Shown here: positions 48,316 through 58,140 of the stretch, piece after piece | Layout of the letters: every line of letters starts with the position of its first letter | Position numbering within the stretch: position 1 is the first letter of the stretch | DNA from: Rhodoferax saidenbachensis | GTDB lineage: Bacteria; Pseudomonadota; Gammaproteobacteria; Burkholderiales; Burkholderiaceae_C | Length of the DNA stretch: 64,000 bases | Assembly (NCBI RefSeq): GCF_001955715.1 | Contig: NZ_CP019239.1 | Location: forward strand, 3,348,001-3,412,000 | Direction of reading: 5' to 3' | The notes under the pieces: model-generated | Databases searched by the model: none | Told to the model about the DNA's origin: nothing | The model's input: only the letters and a program-made list of their open reading frames with translations | Translations under genes and position numbers: made by a program

Positions 48316-48534
48316 GTGTACGCCCAGGCCTGACATCTGCCTGGCTACGCCTCCGTGACCGATGCCGTACGCGCCTGGCGCAGTACCTGGCCGCATACCC
48401 TGGTCCTTCCCCACCCCAGCCCGCGCAACAACCTGTGGCTCAAGCGCAATCCGTGGTTTGAGGAAGCGCTGCTGCCGGAGCTGCGCCTACGCGTGCAGCA
48501 GGTGCTGCGGCAAAGCCCCTCTAGCAAAAGCTAG
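48316..48534 (+). pseudogene. Remnant of a uracil-DNA glycosylase-family gene
   Basis: The plus-strand frame reads VYAQA, stop (TGA at 48331), HLPGYASVTDAVRAWRS, then LVLPHPSPRNNLWLKRNPWF and LLPELRLRVQQVLRQ, ending at TAG 48532-48534. The PHPSPRNN and NPWFE pattern is the C-terminal signature of the uracil-DNA glycosylase family. Only about 70 codons remain, with an in-frame stop and no N-terminal domain, so this is a decayed fragment. The final CTAG also holds the stop of the oppositely oriented gene that follows. Confidence 0.82.
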
Positions 48535-48905
48535 CAGGGATACACCGTGGACAGCGCGTTGGTCAGCACCAGCGACACCGGCATGTCCGCCTCGTACACA
48601 CCTTCGTTGCGCTGCAACTCCGTGTCGTACAACGACTGGGCCATGCGCGGCTCCAGACGGCGGCCATTGAGACAGATGGCGGGTTTGGCGCCATTGCGCA
48701 CGCCGTGGGCGTGGGCCTCCAACGCACCTTCCATGGCGCCCACCAGGTAGTAGCGCACGTAGTTCTCGCCCTGCTTTTTGTCCGATTTTTCCAGTGCCCG
48801 CAATTCACGGATGCTCATGGCAGAAGCGGCTTGGGCCACACAAATCAAGGCTAGCAGCAGCCCCATGTTGCGGAACAGGCGAATAGAGAGATAGATGGGG
48901 CGCAT
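48531..48905 (-). CDS. Small secreted protein resembling Rap1a/Tai immunity proteins
   Basis: 124 residues. A signal peptide (MGLLLALICVAQAASA) is followed by a small domain with YVRYYLVGAMEGALEA, ICLNGRRLEPRMAQSLY and a C-terminal LTNALSTVYPC. The overall shape, with a central G-rich helix, a cysteine and a closing TVYPC, is like Rap1a/Tai proteins that protect against type VI secretion amidases. No effector gene is adjacent. The assignment is tentative; it may be another small periplasmic protein. Confidence 0.55.
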   Translation of the reverse strand: MRPIYLSIRLFRNMGLLLALICVAQAASAMSIRELRALEKSDKKQGENYVRYYLVGAMEGALEAHAHGVRNGAKPAICLNGRRLEPRMAQSLYDTELQRNEGVYEADMPVSLVLTNALSTVYPC

Positions 48906-48953
48906 AGGGGTTGGTCGCTCAGACGCTGCCGCTCTTACAAAAAACGTTGTGAC

Positions 48954-50270
48954 TTACTTCAGCCGCATCTCGGCAGCACGGGCATGGGCCTGCAGACCTT
49001 CGCCATAGGCCAGCGTCGCGGCAATCGGCCCAAGCACCTGGGCACCGGCTTCGCTGACCTCGATCAGGCTACTGCGCTTCTGGAAGTCATACACACCCAG
49101 CGGACTGGAGAAACGCGCCGTGCCGCTGGTGGGCAGCACATGGTTGGGGCCAGCGCAGTAATCGCCCAGGCTCTCGGACGTGTAGGCCCCCAGAAAGATG
49201 GCGCCGGCGTGTTTGAGCAGCGGCTCCCAGCGGTGCGGGTCGCTGCTGGACACTTCCAGATGCTCGGGCGCAATGCGGTTGCTTATTTCGCAGGCCTCTT
49301 CCATGCTGCGCGTGTGGATCAAAGCGCCGCGACCGGTGAGGCTTTTGGCAATGATCTCGGCGCGCGGCATGGTGGGCAACAAGCGGTTGATACTCTCTTG
49401 AACTTTTGCGATGTAGGCCGCGTCGGGGCACAGCAAAATGCTTTGCGCCAGTTCGTCATGCTCGGCCTGGCTGAACAGGTCCATGGCCACCCAGTCGGGC
49501 GGCGTTGTGCCATCGGCCAGCACCAGAATTTCGCTGGGGCCGGCAATCATGTCGATGCCCACGGTACCAAACACGCGGCGCTTGGCGGCAGCCACATAGG
49601 CGTTGCCGGGGCCGGTGATCTTGTGGACTGCGGGAATGCTTTGCGTGCCGTAGGCCAGCGCAGCCACGGCCTGCGCGCCACCGATGGTGAAGGCACGCGT
49701 GACACCGGCCACATAGGCTGCGGCCAGCACCAGCGCATTTTTTTCACCCCTAGGGGTGGGCACGACCATGATGATTTCACCGACACCAGCCACGTGGGCA
49801 GGAATCGCGTTCATCAGCACGGACGAGGGATACGCCGCCTTGCCGCCGGGCACGTAAATGCCCACACGGTCCAACGGTGTGACTTTTTGGCCCAGCAAGG
49901 TGCCGTCTTCGTCGCGGTAGCTCCAGCTTTCGCCGGATGCCTTTTTCTGCGCTTCGTGGTAGCTGCGCACGCGTTTGGCGGCAGCTTCCAGGGCGGTACG
50001 TTGCGCAGCGGGAATGCTGTCGAACGCAGCCTTGAGTTCGGCCTGCGTGAGTTCGAGTGCCTTCATGTCGGGCACGGTCAGTCCGTCAAAACGTGCGGTG
50101 TACTCCAGTACAGCCGCATCGCCACGTTGTTGCACGTCGGCCAGGATGTCGGCCACGCGCTGCTCAATGGCTGCATCGGTATCTGCCGACCAGTGCAGGC
50201 GGGCCTTGAATTGGGCCTCAAATTGGCCGTCGGCCGTTGACAGATGTGCGGGAGCAGCTATAAAAGTCAT
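48954..50270 (-). CDS. hisD: Histidinol dehydrogenase
   Basis: 438 residues. The last two steps of histidine synthesis. [33 protein letters not shown] and [15 protein letters not shown] are family signatures, with zinc-binding His in [15 protein letters not shown] and in [13 protein letters not shown]. The first residues, [12 protein letters not shown], are encoded partly by a copy of repeat A that overlaps the start codon. Gene-to-gene spacing to hisG is 16 bases. Confidence 0.96.
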   Translation of the reverse strand: MTFIAAPAHLSTADGQFEAQFKARLHWSADTDAAIEQRVADILADVQQRGDAAVLEYTARFDGLTVPDMKALELTQAELKAAFDSIPAAQRTALEAAAKRVRSYHEAQKKASGESWSYRDEDGTLLGQKVTPLDRVGIYVPGGKAAYPSSVLMNAIPAHVAGVGEIIMVVPTPRGEKNALVLAAAYVAGVTRAFTIGGAQAVAALAYGTQSIPAVHKITGPGNAYVAAAKRRVFGTVGIDMIAGPSEILVLADGTTPPDWVAMDLFSQAEHDELAQSILLCPDAAYIAKVQESINRLLPTMPRAEIIAKSLTGRGALIHTRSMEEACEISNRIAPEHLEVSSSDPHRWEPLLKHAGAIFLGAYTSESLGDYCAGPNHVLPTSGTARFSSPLGVYDFQKRSSLIEVSEAGAQVLGPIAATLAYGEGLQAHARAAEMRLK

Positions 50271-50287
50271 AGCAATGAGAGAGGGCT
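50246..50287 (-). repeat. Repeat A, copy 11 (hisD start)
   Basis: The minus strand reads TTGCTATGACTTTTATAGC, TGCTCCCGCA. The ATG of hisD is inside the TTGCTATGAC module, so both the start codon and the first seven or so codons come from the repeat. The 3' GGGCTAGAGCC module is missing. Confidence 0.75.
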
Positions 50288-50937
50288 TATTTGCCAATCG
50301 CGCCAGCAAAGGCGTCGATGATCTTGCGGATGGGTGCCTGCTTGAGCTTGAGCGCGGCCTGGTTCACCACGAGGCGGGAACTGATGTCCATGATCTGCTC
50401 CACCTCGATCAGTTGGTTGGCCTTGAGCGTGTTGCCGGTGGAGACCAGATCCACAATCGCGTCGGCCATGCCAACCAGTGGCGCCAGCTCCATGCTGCCG
50501 TAAAGCTTGATCAGGTCCACGTGCACGCCTTTGGTGGCGAAGAATTCGCGTGCAATGGCCACGTATTTGGTGGCGACTTTCAGGCGCGAGCCCTGCTTGA
50601 CGGCAGACGCGTAGTCAAAGTCGGCGCGCACCGCCACGCTGATGCGGCATTTGGCAATCTGCAGGTCCAGCGGCTGGTACAGGCCCTCGCTGCCGTGCTC
50701 CAGCAGCGTGTCCTTGCCGGTAATGCCCAGATCGGCACCGCCGTACTGCACATAGGTAGGCACGTCCGTGGCGCGCACCACCAGCACACGCACGTTGGGC
50801 TGGTTGGTGTCCAGAATCAGCTTGCGCGATTTTTCAGGATCGTCCAGCACCTCAATACCCGCTGCGCGCAAGAGCGGCAGGGTTTCCTCAAAAATACGGC
50901 CCTTGGAGAGCGCCAGCGTGATCATCTCTGTAGTCAT
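50287..50937 (-). CDS. hisG: ATP phosphoribosyltransferase, short form
   Basis: 216 residues. Catalyses the first, regulated step of histidine synthesis. [16 protein letters not shown] opens the family; [15 protein letters not shown] and [18 protein letters not shown] are signatures. The short form lacks the C-terminal regulatory domain and is normally active with HisZ, which is not in the window. ATG at 50937, 6 bases from repeat B. Confidence 0.96.
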   Translation of the reverse strand: MTTEMITLALSKGRIFEETLPLLRAAGIEVLDDPEKSRKLILDTNQPNVRVLVVRATDVPTYVQYGGADLGITGKDTLLEHGSEGLYQPLDLQIAKCRISVAVRADFDYASAVKQGSRLKVATKYVAIAREFFATKGVHVDLIKLYGSMELAPLVGMADAIVDLVSTGNTLKANQLIEVEQIMDISSRLVVNQAALKLKQAPIRKIIDAFAGAIGK

Positions 50938-50942
50938 GATCC

Positions 50943-51019
50943 GAGCACCGCAGGGCCGCCCCAAGGCGCGAGAGCCCCCTCGGGGGGCAGCGAAGTACAC
51001 ACAGTGACGAGCGTGGGGG
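50943..51019 (-). repeat. Repeat B, copy after murA
   Basis: Read on the minus strand, it begins CCCCCACGCTC at the base after the murA stop, then CGCTGCCCCCCGAGGGGG and GCCTTGGGGCGGCCC. It lies between murA and hisG. Confidence 0.85.
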
Positions 51020-52285
<1,266 letters not shown>

Positions 52286-52294
52286 ACGAATTCT

Positions 52295-52537
52295 TTACGC
52301 GGACTGCGCGGCCCATTCGGCAGGCGTGTAGGTCTTCATCGACAGGGCGTGCACCTCATCCGTCTGCATACGGCTGCCCAGCGTGGCGTAGACCTGCTGG
52401 TGGCGCTGGATCAGGCGCTTGCCCTCGAAGGCGCTGGAGACGATGGTGGCGTACCAGTGGCGGCCGTCGCCCTCAAGCTGGCACAGTTCGCAGGTCAGGC
52501 CCGCGGTGATGAGGGATTGGAGTTGGTCAGCGGTCAT
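52295..52537 (-). CDS. BolA-family protein (IbaG-like)
   Basis: 80 residues. GLTCELCQLEGDGRHWYATI and FEGKRLIQRHQQVYATLGSR are the BolA class II KH-like fold; members bind glutaredoxin Grx4 and [2Fe-2S] clusters. A grxD gene is in the window at 8140. Position beside the mla genes and murA is typical of IbaG (YrbA). Confidence 0.92.
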   Translation of the reverse strand: MTADQLQSLITAGLTCELCQLEGDGRHWYATIVSSAFEGKRLIQRHQQVYATLGSRMQTDEVHALSMKTYTPAEWAAQSA

Positions 52538-52543
52538 GGAAAA

Positions 52544-53299
52544 TCAGGAACGGATCTTGTAGCCAGTGCGCAGCAACTGGATGGCGATGCCACTCACCAG
52601 CAACAGCGAACCGCCAACGACCCAGAAACTCAGCCAGGGTGAAACATCGCTCACGCCGAAGAAGCCGTAGCGGAAACCATCGATCATGTAGAAGAACGGG
52701 TTGAAGTGGCTCACGCCCTGCCAGAAGGCCGGCAGTGAATGGATGGAATAAAACACGCCGCTCAGGAACGTCATGGGCATCACGACAAAGTTCTGGAACG
52801 CAGCGAGCTGGTCAAACTTCTCAGCCCACAGGCCGGCAATCAGCCCCAGCGTCCCCATGAGAGCAGCCCCCATGACAGCGAAAACCACGATCCACACGGG
52901 CGCCACAAAGCTGATGTCCGTGAAGAAGGCCGACACCGCAAAAACGCCCAGTCCGACGATCAGGCCACGCACCACGGACGCACCCACGTAGGCGACGAAC
53001 CAGTGCATATACGACAGCGGGGTGAGCAGCAGAAACACCAGATTGCCCATGACCTTGCTCATGATCAGCGAAGAGGAACTGTTGGCAAACGCGTTTTGCA
53101 ACAGGCTCATCATGGCCAGTCCCGGCACCAGAAAGGCGGTGTAACTGATCTGGTCGTACACCTTGACGTGCGACTCCAGCGCGTGGCCGAAGATCAGCAG
53201 GTAGAGCATGGCGGTCAGCACCGGGCCCGCAATGGTCTGGAAAGCGACTTTCCAGAAACGCAGGGTTTCCTTGTACAGGAGGGTTTGCCAGCCGTTCAT
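52544..53299 (-). CDS. ABC-2 type transporter permease
   Basis: 251 residues with six membrane segments of the ABC-2 family (for example TIAGPVLTAMLYLLIFGHAL and FVVMPMTFLSGVFYSIHSLP). It pairs with the ATPase gene just upstream, overlapping by 4 bases. Similar to E. coli YadH; the substrate is unknown. Confidence 0.92.
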   Translation of the reverse strand: MNGWQTLLYKETLRFWKVAFQTIAGPVLTAMLYLLIFGHALESHVKVYDQISYTAFLVPGLAMMSLLQNAFANSSSSLIMSKVMGNLVFLLLTPLSYMHWFVAYVGASVVRGLIVGLGVFAVSAFFTDISFVAPVWIVVFAVMGAALMGTLGLIAGLWAEKFDQLAAFQNFVVMPMTFLSGVFYSIHSLPAFWQGVSHFNPFFYMIDGFRYGFFGVSDVSPWLSFWVVGGSLLLVSGIAIQLLRTGYKIRS

Positions 53300-54243
53300 G
53301 CTGTAGCTCCCACGCTGTGCACAGAATCCTTGTTCTGCGTCATCACGTCCAGAAACACGTCTTCCAGATCAGCCTTGCGAATTTCCACGTCCTGTGCCAC
53401 CAGCCCGGCTTCGCGCACAGCGGTCAAGTACTGTTCAATCTCCAACGCATCATGGGCCGGCAACTGCACGACGCGCCCCGTCACACGGGCCTTGCCCAGC
53501 AGGTGGGCAGGCAGTTCGCTGTCAATCTTGAAGCGCAGCACATTGCTGGAAGCGTTTTTGAGCAGGTCACTGGTTTTGTCCAGCGCCACAATACGGCCGG
53601 TTTTAAGCATGGCAATGCGGCCGCACAGGGCCTCGGCCTCTTCGAGGTAATGGGTAGTGAGCAGCACCGTACTGCCCTGCTTGTTGAGTTTGGCGACAAA
53701 GTGCCACAGCGTCTGGCGCAGCTCCACGTCCACACCGGCGGTGGGTTCGTCGAGCACGATGACAGGAGGTTTGTGCACCAATGCCTGCGCGACCAGCACA
53801 CGGCGCTTCATGCCACCGGAGAGTGCGCGCATATTGGCATTGGCTTTGTCGGTCAGGCCCAGGCTTTCCAGCAACTCATCGATCCAGGCGTCGTTGTTCT
53901 TGATGCCGAAGTAGCCGGACTGGATGCGCAGCGCTTCGCGCACATTGAAGAAGGGATCAAACACCAGTTCCTGCGGCACCACACCCAGCTTGCGGCGGGC
54001 CTGGGCAAAGTCCTTTTGCACATCACTGCCCAGCACCGAGACGGAACCACCGGTGGCCCGCGTGAGGCCGGCCAGAATGCTGATCATGGTGGTTTTGCCG
54101 GCCCCGTTGGGGCCCAGAAGGCCGAAGAACTCGCCCTCTTCAATGTTCAGGCTGACCTGGTCCAGCGCCAGAAAGGTGGAACCTTGGGGCCCGCGGGGGG
54201 ATGGATAGGCTTTGGAAACCGATTGGAAGGAGATAGCGGGCAT
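53296..54243 (-). CDS. ABC transporter ATP-binding protein (YadG-like)
   Basis: 315 residues. Walker A GLLGPNGAGKTTMIS, signature ALSGGMKRRVLVAQALVH, Walker B VIVLDEPTAGVD and H-loop TTHYLEEAE. A C-terminal extension follows the ATPase core, as in YadG-type exporters. It operates with the permease downstream, next to the mla genes. Confidence 0.93.
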   Translation of the reverse strand: MPAISFQSVSKAYPSPRGPQGSTFLALDQVSLNIEEGEFFGLLGPNGAGKTTMISILAGLTRATGGSVSVLGSDVQKDFAQARRKLGVVPQELVFDPFFNVREALRIQSGYFGIKNNDAWIDELLESLGLTDKANANMRALSGGMKRRVLVAQALVHKPPVIVLDEPTAGVDVELRQTLWHFVAKLNKQGSTVLLTTHYLEEAEALCGRIAMLKTGRIVALDKTSDLLKNASSNVLRFKIDSELPAHLLGKARVTGRVVQLPAHDALEIEQYLTAVREAGLVAQDVEIRKADLEDVFLDVMTQNKDSVHSVGATA

Positions 54244-54270
54244 AGAGTCCGCTATTTTAAGCGGCGGGCC

Positions 54271-54537
54271 TCAAGCCGCGGGCAGCAGACCTTCAATCCC
54301 GTACAAAGTGGCCAGGTCGCGCAGGCGCTGTGGCAAACCCTGCACCGCAAAATGCTTGCCGGCACGTGCACACTCGCGGCGCAAGGCCAGCAGAACCGCC
54401 AGTGCTGAAGAGTCAAACTGGCGCAGCTCGGCAGCGTCTACCACCACCTGGGCTGCTTCGGCCTGCAGTCCGTCCGTGAGTTGCTCCAGGCACTCACGTG
54501 CGTGGTCCTGGGTCAGGGTGGCAGGCAGGCTCAACAT
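54271..54537 (-). CDS. mlaB: STAS-domain protein MlaB
   Basis: 88 residues. A STAS fold (VVVDAAELRQFDSSALAVLL with the conserved DSS) without a membrane segment. MlaB stabilises the MlaF ATPase in the MlaFEDB complex. The ATG at 54537 gives MLSLPATLTQ; upstream codons belong to mlaC. One base separates it from the mlaC stop. Confidence 0.9.
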   Translation of the reverse strand: MLSLPATLTQDHARECLEQLTDGLQAEAAQVVVDAAELRQFDSSALAVLLALRRECARAGKHFAVQGLPQRLRDLATLYGIEGLLPAA

Positions 54538-54538
54538 A

Positions 54539-55177
54539 TCAGCCCTTCTTGGCGTTTGCCTTGTTGCGTTCGGCCAGGGAGGCAATCAAACCGTCCAGGC
54601 CTTTGGCGTTGATTTCCTGGGCAAACTGGCTCTTGTAGGTTTCCACCAGCCAGACACCCAGCACATTCAGGTTGTAGATTTTCCAGCCAGCGCCCACACC
54701 CGGGGTCTTTTCCAACCGGTAATCGAGCTGGATCGGGTCACCGCTACCGCGCACTTCGGAGCGCACGATGACTTCCTTGTCTTCGGGCGCGGCACGCAGC
54801 GGTTTCATGGCAATGGTCTGGTCACTGACCTGGGCCAGTGCACCGGCGTAGGTGCGTACCAGCAAAATCTTGAACTCGTCCTGCAGACGCTTTTGCTGCT
54901 CGGGCGTGGCCTGGCGCCAGGCCGGGCCCACGGCAGAGGCCGTCATGCGCTGGAAGTTGACATTGGGCATGATGCGGCTGTCCACCAGTGCCACCACACG
55001 TGCGCTGTCACCAGCGCGTATGGCCTTATCACCCTTGATGGTGTCGAGTACGTCAACGGACAGGCGCTTGATCAGTGCATCAGGTGCCTCGTCTTCCGCA
55101 TGGGAAGCCAAGGGCAGGCCCAAACCGGCAACCAGTGCCATAGCCCAAGCAGATCGAACCAGGAATTCACGTTTCAT
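54539..55177 (-). CDS. mlaC: Periplasmic phospholipid carrier MlaC
   Basis: 212 residues. Signal peptide MKREFLVRSAWAMALVAGLG with a cut near ASHA, then the Tol_Tol_Ttg2 fold (FKILLVRTYAGALAQVSDQT and WKIYNLNVLGVWLVETYKSQ). Shuttles phospholipid between MlaA and MlaD. The ATG at 55177 has GGAGAG six bases upstream; 55183 is an alternative. Confidence 0.95.
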   Translation of the reverse strand: MKREFLVRSAWAMALVAGLGLPLASHAEDEAPDALIKRLSVDVLDTIKGDKAIRAGDSARVVALVDSRIMPNVNFQRMTASAVGPAWRQATPEQQKRLQDEFKILLVRTYAGALAQVSDQTIAMKPLRAAPEDKEVIVRSEVRGSGDPIQLDYRLEKTPGVGAGWKIYNLNVLGVWLVETYKSQFAQEINAKGLDGLIASLAERNKANAKKG

Positions 55178-55253
55178 ACACATCTCTCCGACACGACGAT
55201 GTATCCATTATCTATCCGCACCCCGTTTCATGCATTTCGCGCAGGTAAAGCCA

Positions 55254-55976
55254 TCAAGGCTCAGGGGCCGTATCTTCTTCCGGGGGGTTGCCGTCGTAGT
55301 CTCGGTTGCGCTGGCGCTGCAGGTAGGCGTCTCGCGTAAACGAATATTTGTCCAGCGCGGCGCCCTCTACCACCTCGCCCGCCCGCAGGTAGGTGGCACG
55401 GGTATTCACTGCATTCAGCAGGGTCAACCCGGTACGTGTCGCCTCGTCATCCACATGGGTGATCAAATTGCCTTGGGAATCGACCGGAAAGGCGGCGACT
55501 TCACGCAGGGTGAAGGGCCCCAGCAAAGGAATGACCACATAAGGACCAGGGCGCACGCCCCAACGCCCCAGCGTGGCGCCAAAGTCTGCGGGGTGTTTTT
55601 CAATATTCAGGTCGCTGGCCACGTCCATCAGCCCCAGAATGCCGATGGTCGAGTTGACCATCACCCGGCCAATACTGTCACTGGTTTCTTGGCCGCGCGC
55701 CTGCAGCGCATTGTTGACCGCAGACCAGACGTCACTCAGATTGCCAAAGAAGTTGCTCACTCCCTTGCGCATCCAGGATGGTGTGATGGCCACGTAACCT
55801 TGCGCCACGGGTTTGGCAATGTTCCGGTCCACGGCGTCATTGAACCCAAAAACGCCACGGTTGAACGATTCGATCGGATCGCGCGGATCCGGATTTTTGA
55901 CCGTGGCACAGGCTTGCAAGCCGAGCAACACGACCAGCAACATCCATCGGGATGCAACGCGCAACAACGTACTCAT
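55254..55976 (-). CDS. mlaA: Outer-membrane lipoprotein MlaA (VacJ)
   Basis: 240 residues. Lipoprotein signal with LQAC lipobox, then DPIESFNRGVFGFNDAVDRN and GRWGVRPGPYVVIPLLGP, both conserved in MlaA, a ring-shaped protein that removes phospholipid from the outer leaflet. It overlaps mlaD by 4 bases. In this lineage it lies within the mla operon. Confidence 0.95.
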   Translation of the reverse strand: MSTLLRVASRWMLLVVLLGLQACATVKNPDPRDPIESFNRGVFGFNDAVDRNIAKPVAQGYVAITPSWMRKGVSNFFGNLSDVWSAVNNALQARGQETSDSIGRVMVNSTIGILGLMDVASDLNIEKHPADFGATLGRWGVRPGPYVVIPLLGPFTLREVAAFPVDSQGNLITHVDDEATRTGLTLLNAVNTRATYLRAGEVVEGAALDKYSFTRDAYLQRQRNRDYDGNPPEEDTAPEP

Positions 55977-56455
55977 TTAGCGTCCTTGCCCTCGGTGGGA
56001 CCGTCCGCCGCCTTGCTGTAGAGGAACTGGCTGATCAGGTTTTCCAGCACCACAGCCGACTGGGTGGTGCTGATGGTGTCACCGGCAGCCAGATTGGCGC
56101 TATCAGCACCGGCCTCGATGCCGATGTACTGCTCGCCCAGCAATCCACTGGTCAGAATCTTCAAGGAGCTGTCTTTGGGAAACGCGTAACGTTTGTCCAT
56201 GGAAAGGCTCACGCGGGCCTGGTAGGTCTTGTCATCAAAGGTGATGGCATCCACACGCCCGACCACCACACCACTGCTCTTGACGGATGCCTTGGGTTTG
56301 AGGCCACCGATATTGTCGAACTTGGCCGTGACTGGGTAGCCACGCTCGAAATTGAGGGTCAGCAAGTTGGCCGACTGCAGGGCCAAAAACAGCAGCGCAA
56401 GCGCACCCGCCAGCACAAACAGACCTACCCAAACATCTTTGTTGGAGCGTTGCAT
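55973..56455 (-). CDS. mlaD: MCE-domain protein MlaD
   Basis: 160 residues. One N-terminal membrane helix (DVWVGLFVLAGALALLFLAL) then the MCE domain (FDNIGGLKPKASVKSSGVVV and GLLGEQYIGIEAG). A hexamer that passes lipid between MlaC and MlaFE. It follows mlaE by 10 bases. Confidence 0.96.
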   Translation of the reverse strand: MQRSNKDVWVGLFVLAGALALLFLALQSANLLTLNFERGYPVTAKFDNIGGLKPKASVKSSGVVVGRVDAITFDDKTYQARVSLSMDKRYAFPKDSSLKILTSGLLGEQYIGIEAGADSANLAAGDTISTTQSAVVLENLISQFLYSKAADGPTEGKDAK

Positions 56456-56465
56456 TTTCTTTCCC

Positions 56466-57248
56466 CTAAATACTGAACATCATTGCGGTGAGGACAAAGT
56501 CCAGCGCCAGCACGGTGAGCGACGCCACCACTACGGTACGTGTTGTGGCATGGGCCACACCTTCAGGTGTGGCCTGGGCTTCATAACCCTGCAGCAATGC
56601 AATAAAGCTCACTGCGAAGCCGAACACCACGCTTTTGAGCACGCCATTGCCGACATCGGCCCAGACGTCCACGTTGCTTTGCATCTGGCCCCAGTAGGCA
56701 CCCGAATCAATACCTATCATCACCACGCTGACCACCCAGCCACCCAGTACGCCGACCGCGCTGAAGACTGCGGCCAACAAGGGCATGGCGATGACCGCGC
56801 CCCAAAAACGGGGAGCCAGAATGCGCGATACCGGGTCCACCGCCATCATTTCCATGGCGCTCAACTGTTCACCAGCCTTCATCAATCCAATTTCAGCGGT
56901 CAGCGACGTACCGGCACGTCCGGCAAACAACAACGCCGTGAGCACCGGGCCGAACTCGCGCACCAGGCTCAAACTGATCAGCATGCCCACCGAATCCGCC
57001 GCGCCAAAACGCTGCAGCCCGTAGTAATACTGCAGTCCCATCACAAACCCGACGAACACGCCAGACACGGCGATGATGGCCAGCGAATAGTTGCCCATGA
57101 AGTGCACCTGGTCGCGCACCAGCCCCGGGCGGCGCGCCACGGTCCCCACGGACGCCAGCAAACGGCCGAACAGGCGGGCGCCATAGCCCAGATCGGCGAG
57201 TTTGGTGCGCACAGCCAGACCAATGTCCGCAGGGTGGTACCAGCTCAT
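56466..57248 (-). CDS. mlaE: Phospholipid transport permease MlaE
   Basis: 260 residues. Permease family with VREFGPVLTALLFAGRAGTS and AEIGLMKAGEQLSAMEMMAV as signatures and five or six membrane helices. Forms the inner-membrane core with MlaF. Overlaps mlaF by 4 bases. Confidence 0.96.
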   Translation of the reverse strand: MSWYHPADIGLAVRTKLADLGYGARLFGRLLASVGTVARRPGLVRDQVHFMGNYSLAIIAVSGVFVGFVMGLQYYYGLQRFGAADSVGMLISLSLVREFGPVLTALLFAGRAGTSLTAEIGLMKAGEQLSAMEMMAVDPVSRILAPRFWGAVIAMPLLAAVFSAVGVLGGWVVSVVMIGIDSGAYWGQMQSNVDVWADVGNGVLKSVVFGFAVSFIALLQGYEAQATPEGVAHATTRTVVVASLTVLALDFVLTAMMFSI

Positions 57249-58084
57249 CGCCCTGCTCCCGCAGAAAAATCGGCATCCACACTGGACGCCGGGTAATGGA
57301 ACCGCACCGGCCCTTCGGGCAGTGCATTGACAAACTGGTGCACCAGCGGGTCGATGCTCTCGCGCACCTCTTGCGGGGTGCCCTGGGCGGCAATCTTGCC
57401 GTTGGCCAGGATGATGACCTTGTCGGCAATGTGGAAGGTTTCTTCCAGATCGTGCGAGACCACCACACTGGTCAAACCCATGGTGTCATTGAGCTGGCGA
57501 ATCAGGCGGGCTGCGGTCCCCAGTGAAATCGGGTCCAGCCCGGCAAACGGTTCGTCGTACATCACCAGCTCGGGGTCCAGCGCAATGGCGCGCGCCAAGG
57601 CCACACGGCGGGCCATGCCGCCAGAAATTTCGGATGGCATCAGGTCGCGTGCACCACGCAGGCCCACTGCATTGAGTTTCATCAGCACGATGTCGCGCAC
57701 CAGCGCGGCAGGCAAGTCTGTGTGTTCGCGCAGCGGGAAGGCCACGTTGTCGAACACGCTCAGGTCCGTGAACAGGGCGCCAAACTGGAACAACATGCCC
57801 ATGCGCCTGCGTGCGGCATACAGGGCGCTGGCATCTGCCTTGCCCATATCCTGCACGTCCTGCCCATGCTCTGCGCCGTGCAGCAGCAACTGGCCTTTTT
57901 GCGCACGGTATTGACCGCCAATCAGGCGCAACACCGTGGTTTTGCCACCGCCCGACGCCCCCATGAGTGCCGTGACCCTGCCCCGTGGAATGGACAGGGT
58001 GACGCCGTCCAGGATCAGGCGTTCGCCGTAGCCAAAGGACAGGTCTTGAAGTTCAACGAGTGGATTAGTGGATAAGTCGGGCAT
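57245..58084 (-). CDS. mlaF: Phospholipid transport ATPase MlaF
   Basis: 279 residues. Walker A LMGASGGGKTTVLRL, signature EISGGMARRVALARAIAL, Walker B LVMYDEPFAGLD and H-loop VSHDLEETF. The ATG at 58084 gives MPDLSTNPLVELQDL; the frame is open nine codons upstream. First gene of the mla run; a hairpin lies between it and gltD. Confidence 0.96.
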   Translation of the reverse strand: MPDLSTNPLVELQDLSFGYGERLILDGVTLSIPRGRVTALMGASGGGKTTVLRLIGGQYRAQKGQLLLHGAEHGQDVQDMGKADASALYAARRRMGMLFQFGALFTDLSVFDNVAFPLREHTDLPAALVRDIVLMKLNAVGLRGARDLMPSEISGGMARRVALARAIALDPELVMYDEPFAGLDPISLGTAARLIRQLNDTMGLTSVVVSHDLEETFHIADKVIILANGKIAAQGTPQEVRESIDPLVHQFVNALPEGPVRFHYPASSVDADFSAGAGR

Positions 58085-58092
58085 ACAAGCAA

Positions 58093-58117
58093 CAAGGCCG
58101 GGATACACCCGGCCTTG
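58093..58117 (-). terminator. Probable terminator after gltD
   Basis: A 10-bp stem CAAGGCCGGG/CCCGGCCTTG with a 5-base loop, between the gltD stop and the mlaF start. The trailing sequence is only weakly T-rich, so efficiency is uncertain. Confidence 0.65.
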
Positions 58118-58140
58118 GAATGATAAGGGGAAACCCCAGA

